Assembly (NCBI GenBank): GCA_024195265.1
Contig: JAJLRJ010000011.1
Location: forward strand, 1,095,866 to 1,159,865
Source: Dendrophyllia cribrosa
Taxonomy: Eukaryota > Cnidaria > Anthozoa > Scleractinia > Dendrophylliidae
Direction: 5' to 3'
DNA: 64,000 bases
The notes beneath the pieces are model-generated. The model was given only the letters and a program-made list of their open reading frames with translations. It was not told the origin of the DNA and made no database searches. Positions 54,371 through 64,000 of this stretch are shown piece after piece (positions within the stretch are counted from its first letter, which is position 1; the number at the start of each line of letters is the position of its first letter). The position numbers were made by a program, and so were the translations under genes.

Positions 54371-54556
54371 CAATAGACTTTTCTTATAAATGGCGGCCGA
54401 TTAATTATACTTTTATACTCATGCTAATCAGCCTGACTAGATTCGTTAGCACGTGCAAAATTGAAAAGAATTTTTCTCGAAAATGAGGCTAGTCAGGCTG
54501 ATTAGCCTGAATATAAAAGAATAATAAAGCGGTCGCCATTTACGAAAAAGGTCAAT
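54371..54556. repeat. Inverted repeat (MITE-like), 3' flank of the Kv gene
   Basis: CAATAGACTTTTC...AAATGGCGGCCG pairs with CGGTCGCCATTT...GGTCAAT; a second inner pair is AATCAGCCTGACTAG / CTAGTCAGGCTGATT. Confidence 0.65.
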
Positions 54557-54608
54557 GGTATAACTTTTTTAAAAACAAAATATCTTTACATTTGTTCTCT
54601 TTCTAAAA

Positions 54609-56054
54609 CTAAATATAAATCTCAACGCGGCCTCTTTCTCCAACCCAGTGCACTTCTGTTTGCTTCTTTTCAACTTCCGCGCTTCGTACCGAATCTCCGT
54701 CCTGTTTTTCTTTTCCTTTCTCTTTCGGTTCATTCCCTGAATCCTCCTTGGTCTTGTACATTTCCTCAAAGTGTGAAAGTAACACGGGCGTGGGAAAACA
54801 GAACAGAACCACGATTCCCGAAACGGCGCACACAGCGCCAATTAATTTACCCAGCGCACCTTTCGGTACTTGGTCCCCATAACCCACCGCGGTCATGGTA
54901 ATAATTGCCCACCAAAAGGCGTCTGGGATACTTTTGAAATCATTGTCCTTGATGTCATTTTCTACGTAAAAGATAACGCTGGAAAACAGAATTATATTGA
55001 TGACTAAAACGGCAAGTAACGAAGGCAGGTCTTTGGCGCTGATTAGAAGCGTTTGAGCCAGGATCTTTAGGCCCTTGCTGTAACGAGAAAGTTTTAGAAC
55101 TCTTAAAACTCGTACCAAACGGATTATTCTTACAACCGGAAATGACGTCCATAGCGCACCATCGTCTTGGGCAATAAGCGTGATGAAATAAGGCAAAATG
55201 GCTAAAAGGTCAACGATTCCTAAAGCTGACTTCATAAACTTGATTCTGTGCGGAGCAGAAATTAATCGCATGATGTATTCAAACGTGAACCAAGCAACAT
55301 AAGCTGTTTCTATTGTCTGCCAGTACTCGCCATGTTTAGAGCAGTTAGTTTCCACAGACACAATTTGTGAGTTATTTGAAGGCATACGCGACGCGTTATA
55401 AACATCATCGTCATTTACAGCTTTTGACGTGATGTTTCGACAAATTGTCTGAGTACGAAGCGTAGGAAAAGTCTCCATGCAAAACGTAATCGTTGAAATG
55501 CTTATCACAAGAAGAGAAAATTTCCCAAGCAAATCCGCGAAAACTGACGAATCAGGGTACTCGAATAGCATCCATATTTTGCGTCGAACCGGATGTTCAG
55601 GTAGCTCTACCGGTACCACAACTGGTTCTTCCGGTTCGATTTCCTGTTTGTATCTTTTGTCAACCTCGTGCAACTGGAAAAACTTGATTTCTTCCAAGAA
55701 GCTTTCCCGCGGGACATGTTCGGGACACGATAGAATCCCGCAAGATTGGTAAAAGAATAATATGGAATCAAAAACAGATTTGTCTCGATCAAAGCAGTAT
55801 TCTTTACTTAAAGGATTGTAGTACTCCTCGCGCTTGCTTGGCGAGCCGAGCAGTGTCTCGGGATACTGGGCCAGAGTTTGTTCATAAGTCTCGAACACCA
55901 TTCCCCTGACATTGATGCGTATTCTGATGCCTGAATCCGCTGTCGTGAATGGCTGCGTGCGGTAGTCCAAGCTCTCTACTCTACTGTAGCGCTCGCAAAT
56001 GTCATATCCATCGGGTGCACGCGATGCAACAGCGGCAGCTGATATTGCATGCAT
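54609..56054 (-). CDS. Voltage-gated K+ channel, Kv1/Shaker-like, intronless
   Basis: 481 residues in one exon; plasma-membrane K+ channel subunit, tetrameric by family. T1 tetramerisation domain at about 43-133 (RIRINVRGMVFET...EEYYNP...FDRDKSVFDSILFFYQSG-like). S1 near 175-193 with N-glycosylation sites in the S1-S2 loop (NIT, NAS), S2 near 250-264, S3 near 277-295. S4 is intact with Arg309, 312, 315, 318, Lys321 and Arg324. S5 is near 343-363, S6 near 403-426 with the PxP hinge as PTP (421-423). The pore reads TMTAVGYGD (386-394): Ala389 replaces the first Thr of the canonical TVGYG filter. Short hydrophilic C-terminus without an obvious PDZ ligand. Intronless Shaker paralogues are common in cnidarians. 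The ATG is followed by a plausible N-terminus with no earlier in-frame Met. Confidence 0.93.
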   Translation of the reverse strand: MHAISAAAVASRAPDGYDICERYSRVESLDYRTQPFTTADSGIRIRINVRGMVFETYEQTLAQYPETLLGSPSKREEYYNPLSKEYCFDRDKSVFDSILFFYQSCGILSCPEHVPRESFLEEIKFFQLHEVDKRYKQEIEPEEPVVVPVELPEHPVRRKIWMLFEYPDSSVFADLLGKFSLLVISISTITFCMETFPTLRTQTICRNITSKAVNDDDVYNASRMPSNNSQIVSVETNCSKHGEYWQTIETAYVAWFTFEYIMRLISAPHRIKFMKSALGIVDLLAILPYFITLIAQDDGALWTSFPVVRIIRLVRVLRVLKLSRYSKGLKILAQTLLISAKDLPSLLAVLVINIILFSSVIFYVENDIKDNDFKSIPDAFWWAIITMTAVGYGDQVPKGALGKLIGAVCAVSGIVVLFCFPTPVLLSHFEEMYKTKEDSGNEPKEKGKEKQDGDSVRSAEVEKKQTEVHWVGERGRVEIYI

Positions 56055-56395
56055 AGCTGCTGGTTATTGCACGATCAGTCTGTAATGAGTAACAGCAAAG
56101 GAAATGACATTAGAATTTTAATGTCTTATTAACAAGGCTATAGGTGCACTATCGTGACTCATAATGATGATGATGGTGTTGACGATGATGATGGTGATGG
56201 TGACAATCATGATGATAATTTTGATGAAGATGATGATGAACGCTATCAAAGTGTCATAGTTATTTAACTGCAACAAGCTAATTGGGCGGGATACTTACCA
56301 AAATGAAAATAAGTACAATTAAATATAAAATTATTCGAGGGGAGGATATTAATCGAGGGACGAGTATTATTCGAGAAAATACAGGATCTGAAGTA

Positions 56396-56454
56396 CAACC
56401 TCGTTCCCAGGGTTTTCCCAATTTTAAAAGGGAAAAACCCTGGGAACGAGGTTG
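56396..56454. repeat. Hairpin repeat CAACCTCGTTCCCAGGG (copy 2)
   Basis: 59-bp almost perfect hairpin with the same arms as 2383-2461. It lies 340 bp upstream of the Kv start. Confidence 0.7.
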
Positions 56455-56913
56455 TCTGAAATACTGATTCTCTGACTAATCCATGTCTGCAAAAGGTCCG
56501 GCACTCCTCGACGGTTTGTCGGTAGAGCGGTTGTTTAACAGAGTGTCGTAATCGCTCTGGCCAATCGCAACAGACGCATGCGCAGACGAATGTTCTACGT
56601 AGTATCAGCCTTGCTTACTTAATTTGGATCAAAAGAACCGATCTAAACTTGAAGCAAATCATAGTCGGCGCCATTTGCACAATCCTGACTGAAGAGCCCG
56701 TGGGAGGACTTCCATTTAAAAATGACGGGGTTGCTCGTCGGAAATTTTCGAAAACGCCCTAGGTACCAGAATCTCATTTGAGGGGCGTGGTTCAAATGGA
56801 TTTTTACCACTAAAAGAGGTACCAATTCTGAAACAACAGATGAACTGACACTTTGGCTCCTGTCTTCCAGTTAGATCCATTAATCCGGAAAATATTTAGT
56901 GTTGAAGTGACGA

Positions 56914-57142
56914 AGGAGCCCATTACTAGGAGCGTGCAACTGCCCTATATTCCTGTCACGGCGTTTTCTCAGACGAATTTATTTTTAGATTTGAATTTAC
57001 CGCGAATATCAGACTCCCGCAGACTCGCAGAGCCCCGATGACCAATCACAAGTAGCAAACTGCCCTTTTTCGCGGGAAAATATAGTCTAAAAATAAATTC
57101 ATCTGTAAAAACGCCGTTGCACGCTCCTAGTAATGGGCTCCT
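56914..57142. mobile_element. 229-bp MITE with AGGAGCCCATTACTAGG ends
   Basis: AGGAGCCCATTACTAGGAGC at left, GCTCCTAGTAATGGGCTCCT at right; AGTGACG lies next to both ends as a partly decayed duplication. Confidence 0.75.
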
Positions 57143-59246
57143 GAGTGACGCTAAAAACAATTAGCCCGGCGCATGATTTCGACGCGATTGTGGTAAAAAC
57201 AGTTGTTAACAGTGATCTATCTTGAAGAATCAGTGCGGTATAAAAGTGCTTTTGTGGTGTGTATCAAGAAAGGGTTCTTCTGTGTACGTAGTATGCGTTC
57301 TCAAAAAACTATACAGGAATAAACTAACTTATAACGCTATAATCTGCAAGAATTAGGAAAATTCCTGTAATCAAGAATTTGATGACCTTTCTGTGTGGAA
57401 AAAGTACTTCACAAAACTAGAAGTCCTTGAAGTATATAGTAAGAATATTAATTGCAAAATTACTGTACAAGACTGAAAGTTATTGGACGGTTCACTAAGT
57501 TTTTACACATGGCAAGATTGATTTTATTCAAAAGTAGAGAAATAAATTATTTTTAAACATTTGCAATTACCTTTAGTATATTACACGAGTTATTGAACGG
57601 TTTATCAATAGAGTAGAATAAAACTTCATTTATCACACAACAAAGTACAATAGAAAATTACATGAATTAATCAGAAATGTAAGTTTTTGTTTAAATCAAT
57701 ATTTTGAATTTACCTCCTCAACGAAGATTTGATCCTTTTTTTTTGTTTCTTTGTTTTAGGCTGTTGTTAACGACTTTAGTCTTCTAAATTTTTGCATAGT
57801 CCGTCGGTTTTTCAACTGACCCGTTGAATCCCACACAACGCCTATTGTAGATCCAAATTTTTGCGTCGAGTTGAGGCACAAAATGGCGGTCTGTAACTTC
57901 TGCAAAATCACCAGGCTGTTACAATCCTCTGAAGCTGATACGAAGTTAAACCTGTCGACATTAAAAAAGTTAAATTAAAAAGAATGCAATGAAAGAAACA
58001 AAAAGTACAACTAATTTCAGAGTTCTTGCGAACCATCTTCTCACTTTGTTCATTTTAAAGTTGTCAACTGATTATAGCGGTATTATTCGGTGTTCAAATT
58101 CGCGGCATGAGTGAAGCAGTGGAGCTCTTAATTTTTCTTGCCAACTTTGTTCGAATCTTGTATGTTTCTATCCTGCTGTGACAAACATTAAGTAAATCTG
58201 GATAGAAACCGCGAAAATTCGTCGCAATTTTTCGGAATTAGGCGAAGACAAGTGAAGGTAACTCCCCGCAAATACTTACTGGAGCTATGTATAAGCAAGA
58301 AAACAGAACATGTGGACTGATTTCGAGCATAAACTCATGACTAGCCGTCGTTTTCGATAGAAAGAAAAGAGATGAATAATTCATAGCTCAATTTTTAACA
58401 CAAAGATGAAACAAAAGGTAAACGCAGCAAATAACGAGCGAAAATAAGTAGCAAAGCGACTGAGCTCGTTATCCCAAAAGCTTGAGTGAGAGAATTGAGG
58501 ACTTACAATGAAAACATTAAGACATTAAATTTGAAAAAAGAGGCGTTCCTTGCAAGATCGGGCTATGAATTTCAAGTAAACATTTCTCCCATTTGGATTT
58601 TGTCCTTTAATCGAGATCATTGTTAAATTCCACCTAGATAAATTATTTACGAACGGAATATTAATTTCGCGAAAGCTGGAAACAAAAACTTGGTCGGTTA
58701 TTGTTGAGTGAGGTGATGAAAATTAACGTTCTATGAAAAGTTATTTGATCCCCAGCGGCTTTACTGAATAAATTCCTTGCAATTTTTAATATTTCTTTCG
58801 CCAAATATAAATAAATATCTTCCAAGGACTATGAATATAAAAAATACAAATCTATCTTTTTGAATCGTTTTAGCTTTAACCACTCAAATGCCGATATAAG
58901 ATTAGAAGTAAGCATTATTTTGACTAACGCACGCTTTTTTTAAATCCTTAAACAGGTGTTATATATTTTTGTTGATTGCGTACAAGGTATACGTGTTCAG
59001 TGAAATGCAGATTGGGTTTACAAATTAAAATAAAATCAATAGCCAGCGACGAAACTACCAACAAATTAGTGAATTTTTGTAATGAGCTGAGCATACGAAA
59101 CAGTGATTGCCGTATCTACAAATATATTGGATACTGTTCAAATTATGAATTTTCTATATGTTCGATATACAGCAAAAATCTCGTATCTTTCCTTTAATTA
59201 ATATGTGTGCATTTGTGCTTAGAGTCGTTTCATGAACTGAGTATCG
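57143..59246. other. Gene-free AT-rich stretch
   Basis: No convincing exon, RNA gene or repeat family seen. Confidence 0.5.
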
Positions 59247-59588
59247 TACAGCCGAAACCAAAACAAGACGCCAGAAGCAGACAATCTAATCAACCAATCA
59301 GAACTTGACGCCAAGCGCGGGAAAACGCGTGCGAGCAAGTCTGTGTGTTTTTACATTGCTTGGTTTGTGATTGGATAAAAAAATCTCGCGCCATATTTTT
59401 AACCAATCAGAGGTAAAACCAAAACCAATCATAATTTGCAAACACGCGTTTTCCCGCGCTTGGCGCCAGCTATGTGTATTTGCTTCGGTTTGTGATTGGT
59501 CATTGGTTTGTTTGCGTCTGTTGTGATTGGCCAGAGTGACTACTTTGGTTTTAGTTTTACGACACTCAATTGCTTGAAAACCGCTCTA
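59247..59588. mobile_element. MITE of the TAGAGC...GCTCTA family
   Basis: Contains CGCCAAGCGCGGGAAAAC, an inverted copy of the same core (TTTTCCCGCGCTTGGCGCC near 59450), and the right end GAAAACCGCTCTA. Confidence 0.65.
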
Positions 59589-60000
59589 TCTATTAAAACA
59601 AGTATTTCTATATTAACAATAAACATGTGACTTGTGATAAGCCTCGCTAGCTTCCCTTGCCTGATTACACTGTAAATGAGCCAGTATCCTTCTCTGTGAT
59701 AGCAATAATTTTTCGAAGTACAGTTAACGTGCAATTTGCTTGCTTCGTGTCACTCGATAAATCTCGTACAACGTGACCTCAATCGCTTCCTTCTGTTCCT
59801 TACTTTTTTAGAGTAAACTACAGTTTTTTATAACGATTTGATTATATCAATGAGAAAAATCTTCATTTCACACGTATACTGAATTACGTTAAATTTGCGC
59901 GTGAAATTATAGATGATGTGAAGATTGCTGAACGCCTTCAGTTCCCGTTACCTTTTTAGTGCAGTGGGCGATGTAGTGGCTCTTGTCAGTTCTCACACCA

Positions 60001-60073
60001 TTGGTTCGATACCCTTGGTTCGATACCCTTGGTTCGATACCCTTGGTTCGATACCCTTGGTTCGATACCCTTC
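60001..60073. repeat. 15-bp minisatellite, five units
   Basis: CTTGGTTCGATACCC in perfect tandem copies. Confidence 0.9.
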
Positions 60074-60399
60074 GAGAGAACAATACAACAGAACAAACAA
60101 CAGAAACAATGGCTCCCAGCCCTAAAAACAGAAGCAGCCGCAACGCCTGAAACAATAAAGCTGCTGCACTACTGTTCTTAGTCTCGTACGTGCGCCAGAT
60201 GTTTTAAAATTAGAAACGATAAACGACTGAATAACATACATACATATATAATGACTGTATATATTGACCTATTTTTTGCTATTCGTGGGACAAATGATCA
60301 ATATAATACAAATCAATTACTGTCATACGCAAGTCTCCGATTTTGATAAACTGCAAGCAAGGTACGAAAATATTATAACCCGTCTAGGACACAACTTAC

Positions 60400-60557
60400 T
60401 CTGGTTAATCGAAATAGAGGCAGACAATCCAATGATCAGAGCTCAAAGCAAATGCATGTAGCCGGCGCTAAGCGCGGGAAAACGATTGGTTTTGGTTTTA
60501 CTTCTGATTGGTTAGGAAAGTGGCGGAAGATTTTCTCGCCAATCACGAAGCGTAGGT
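60400..60557. mobile_element. Partial MITE of the TAGAGC family
   Basis: Keeps GTAGCCGGCGCTAAGCGCGGGAAAA and CAATCACGAAGCGTAGG; both ends are lost. Confidence 0.55.
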
Positions 60558-63255
60558 AACATCAATGAGTGCCGAAATAGAGATATGTGTGACACTCCCC
60601 GGCAGACTTTCATTTTGTCTGCCAGAGAAGGGACAGGTGTTCCTAAAAGTATTTTTAAAAAGAGAATTCGTCATCCGCGGCTGAGTTTTGGTACAAGTGG
60701 AAGATTATAAATATATACATTTTTTTCATCTTGAAGTTGACTAGCCTTCAACATGTTCAACGCATCTAACTGAAAGCTGTATTTCATTATCACTTATAGT
60801 TTGAGATATATTGTCAACATTCCATGCATTCCATACATAAAATCTTTAATTGTGACAAGTTTCCCCGATTTTTGTGTACTGCATTCATGAAGGAGAAAAC
60901 TCTGAGAGTTTTCAAAATTAATTTTGGCCTGTTCGTAGTTACGTGACCAGTAACCATGGCAACTTTAGGTGCAAAATATTTCTCTTACCGTGCCGTATGG
61001 TATGTGCCAATTTTAATTTGATACCATAAATATAAACAAAGTTATAACCTCTAGAATTTATGCATCCTATCACGCCCCCACATAAGCTGTTGACCGCTTT
61101 CAGAGCAAAAAAACAGCGAAATCTCAATGGATTTATGTTAAGTGAAACCCAATATGACCCAAGCATAAGATCCCAAGCAAAATAAAACATATTTATCCGT
61201 GTTCTTGCATGGAGCGCATTTTTACGTTGAAGTAAGTGCAGTTTATGCTTCTTTGAAAAAACCGGCTTACATCAAGAGAAGTAATTAGGACTTTAAGAAA
61301 TCCTTTTTCAACAACAAATTAAAATTTTCATTCAAATGAAAAATACTCTCGCTGGTAAGAAATGACCAGTTAATTTTAACTTCTCTTTACGTCCGGAAAA
61401 TGATCTGCGGGGAAGCTCAAGTTAATCCATTAAAACTGCCGCTTAAATGGATTCTCCTCAAACTTAATGTAATATTGAATGAAGTGTGGTTTAATATAGA
61501 ATTTAGCATGAAACACATACGACAGATCAAATAAATTGAAAATTTCAATGTATATTCAAAACAAAACAAAAAACATAAACAACGAGGAACAAAACAAAGA
61601 AGGAACAGTTTGTTATAACAAAACTAATCTACTGTGGTCGAGAACTCCGCGTATCTTGTGCTAGTTTGGGAATATGTTATGTCTACTTTGTGAGCTCATT
61701 TAAATATGTTTTGCGGCGGGTTGGTCCCCTGTGATAACAAGATTATTTGCGTAAATATTTCGGCTTTTGTGAACTAGCGTCAATCGAGAATATGTGACGA
61801 AGGTCCTAAGCACCAAGTGTTGACGTGTGTGTGTGTGTTTGTGTGAAAAAAAACGCCCTTACCAAATCTCGTGAACGCAGCTGGATTTAACATTGCAACG
61901 AATGAATCAATTTATTTAATGTAAAAGTGTAAAAAAAAAATACTTCCTACCGGTCCGCCACTTTTTTCAGTCTTATTTTACTCTAACTGAATAATTTCTA
62001 ATTACTTCTGTCAATGACACAATGAGTATTAAAACTTTGCAAGAATTATACAATATTCGAAAATAATTATACAGTTGAAATATAGAAGGCGTCCTTTCAA
62101 TTTTGTAACAATATGACTTAGTGTTTCATTTAACACGATCTTTTCTACCAAGAACAAATTAAAATGTTCAATCGTGTGATATACAAGTGCGCAATTTGCC
62201 AAAATTTACTCAACTTACACTTACTAGTTTTCACTAAAGGGGTTTTCCCAAGTATTTTTCAATTTTTTTTTATTTTGTCGCACATAATTACTGTTGGCAA
62301 TTTATCAGAGTATTGAAATTTTGTATCTTCAACAAGTACAGGGTTGTTCAAAACACAAACTTCTATAAAATTCGTAAATTTTACATCAATAAATTAACTA
62401 GCACAATCGGATTCTCTTACCTCAGCTGAGATTGAAAAGAGCTTTTATCCCTCGAGACACTTTGAGCTCAAAGAAAGTTCTACGGCTTCTTGTTTATGAT
62501 TCAAAACAGACGAATGTTTTATTCATATCCCACCAGTAATGTGGAACAACAAGAAATATTCTACTAGCTCGCGATTGGCTAGAGCCAGACGTCCCGCCGT
62601 GGAAATCGGGAAAAGAAAAACAGAAAATAATAGACGCCTATTGCGTTGTCAGTGTTCATGGAGGCGAAAACCCGACGTGAAATTTCCTCCACTAACCCTG
62701 TTTCAGTTTAAATTAACAGCAAAAATTCTGAGATTATTGTGTAGTTTCAAGACACTGCACGCTTCTAATCATTTCTATATTATACTAATTTAATGAAATT
62801 GTCGCGTGAAAAAATGTTCGGCTAATTCTGATTCTTGAATGGGAAAACACAGATGTTTTAGAATAAGCGTTTTTCCTTCAGTGACCTTTGATGGAAATTT
62901 CTCGATTAAGACAAAGAGCAAAAGTGATTAAACTGGTTGGTGATGAAACGTAACTGTACTAGACATGCATATTTATTTATGTTCACAACCGCCAAGATAG
63001 AAGAAAGTTCGTTGAGAAAATGATATGGAGCGAAGAGTAGGTGCTTCTCCTAGCAAAGAGCAACACGCAGTTCAAATCCAGGCTTTTTAGAAGCGATTCT
63101 CGCTTCGAACATTTATATTCAATTTGCATTTGTACTTGACGTTGATATATTGCTCGGCCGGGGAGCTGGTATCAAGCTGCGAAACATTCATACGGGAACT
63201 CACATTCTCTAATAATCCGTATTTGACAACTTTGTCAAACACAAATAGATAAATT
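60558..63255. other. Gene-free AT-rich stretch
   Basis: No open frame over 90 codons with coding character, and no inverted-repeat element recognised. Confidence 0.5.
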
Positions 63256-63650
63256 TATACCTGCCAACTTTTTCCGAGTGATAGGCGTGAGAATTTTTTC
63301 GAGGGAAGTGCCAGGATTTCCGAAGGCGATCCGACCAAATCCGAAGAGAACCCGATCTATTCCGAAGATGCCCGAAAATGTTCCGAAGAATTCGGAAGTT
63401 TCCCTGGACCTCAGACCTCCGTTTAATATCATCCAGCTGTACCTTATTGTAATGTTCAGAACGATAAAACCTACAAAAAGTGCTATTTTCATGAACATAA
63501 CTATATTTTTAATTGGATCATGCGATCCGTTAAGGCTGATAGCTCAAATCTGTAAATTAGGCGTGAGAAATTGCTCCATAGGCGTGAGATCGGAGTTATG
63601 GACTCGCAGGCGTGAGACTCACGCCTAAGGCGTGAGAGTTGGCAGGTATA
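63256..63650. mobile_element. MITE with TATACCTGCCAACT ends
   Basis: TATACCTGCCAACT at left and AGTTGGCAGGTATA at right; GGCGTGAGA motifs repeated at both sides. No coding potential. Confidence 0.75.
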
Positions 63651-64000
63651 TAAATTTGTTAAGTTTATTTGTCTTTCGATTTAAATAGAGGTCTCTTAGC
63701 TGCGGTAAAATACTATCCGTCTGTATTAATTTAATTCCAAACTCATAACCGTGTAAATCTTTGCCGCTAACTCATTTACAATCCAGGATGTAGCAAAACA
63801 ACTTGCAAGGATAGATTCATTGATTCGGGTACAAAGCTTTTATCAGGTTCATACCTTCAGTTATTATCGAAATTATCGAAATCAACGAAGTCGTAGATGA
63901 GAGATATGAATGAGTTCCGAAGTAAAAATGAATTTAGCCATATATAACACCACATGTTTTCATTTTTTACATTATTTAGTACTTTCTTATGTCATTAAGC

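Overview
The window is eukaryotic nuclear DNA, most likely from an anthozoan cnidarian (coral or sea-anemone type). The genes are animal genes: a ciliary-type leucine-rich-repeat gene, a mitochondrial crotonase, a PHD/RING gene and a Shaker-type K+ channel. They are split by short GT-AG introns (the channel is intronless in its coding part), and the introns are packed with small inverted-repeat transposons, minisatellites and long G/C homopolymers. No species can be named from sequence alone.

Layout. (1) 501-32766, minus strand: an LRRC9-like gene. 33 coding exons can be joined with continuous reading frame (4020 nt, 1340 codons); the gene runs off the left edge. (2) 32767-32996: a 230-bp head-to-head promoter with an RFX X-box-like site next to an inverted CCAAT box. 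(3) 32997-35344, plus: a three-exon mitochondrial crotonase-family protein. (4) 39660-51424, minus: a PHF7/G2E3-like gene (extended PHD, RING-like module, second PHD, long acidic tail); its first coding exon was not found. (5) 46453-50835: a 4.4-kb mobile element inserted in an intron of gene 4. (6) 54609-56054, minus: an intronless Kv1/Shaker-like channel with an altered selectivity filter. The rest, including nearly all of 56055-64000, holds only repeats or nothing recognisable.

The most unusual object is the 4.4-kb element. It carries two full-length, convergent, open genes: a Tc1-type DD34E transposase and a replication-initiator-like protein with an HUH endonuclease domain plus an SF3 helicase domain. 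Both lie between two direct copies (2 differences in 264 bp) of a MITE-like repeat that has its own terminal inverted repeats and is bounded on the outside by TA. A third, diverged copy of the same 264-bp repeat stands alone in an LRRC9 intron. The arrangement is what one expects if a roughly 4.1-kb circle carrying one 264-bp segment was inserted as a unit. It resembles the ambisense plan of small Rep-encoding ssDNA replicons, with a transposase where a capsid gene would normally sit. Iteron-like repeats and two identical hairpins lie between the two genes.

Other structure: a 3.6-kb non-autonomous transposon with about 0.95-kb inverted termini and a 7-bp target duplication; a nested 196-bp MITE with a perfect 9-bp duplication; a TTAA-flanked MITE family with a variable number of internal 86-bp units; and a second MITE family whose core has expanded into a minisatellite at two separate loci.
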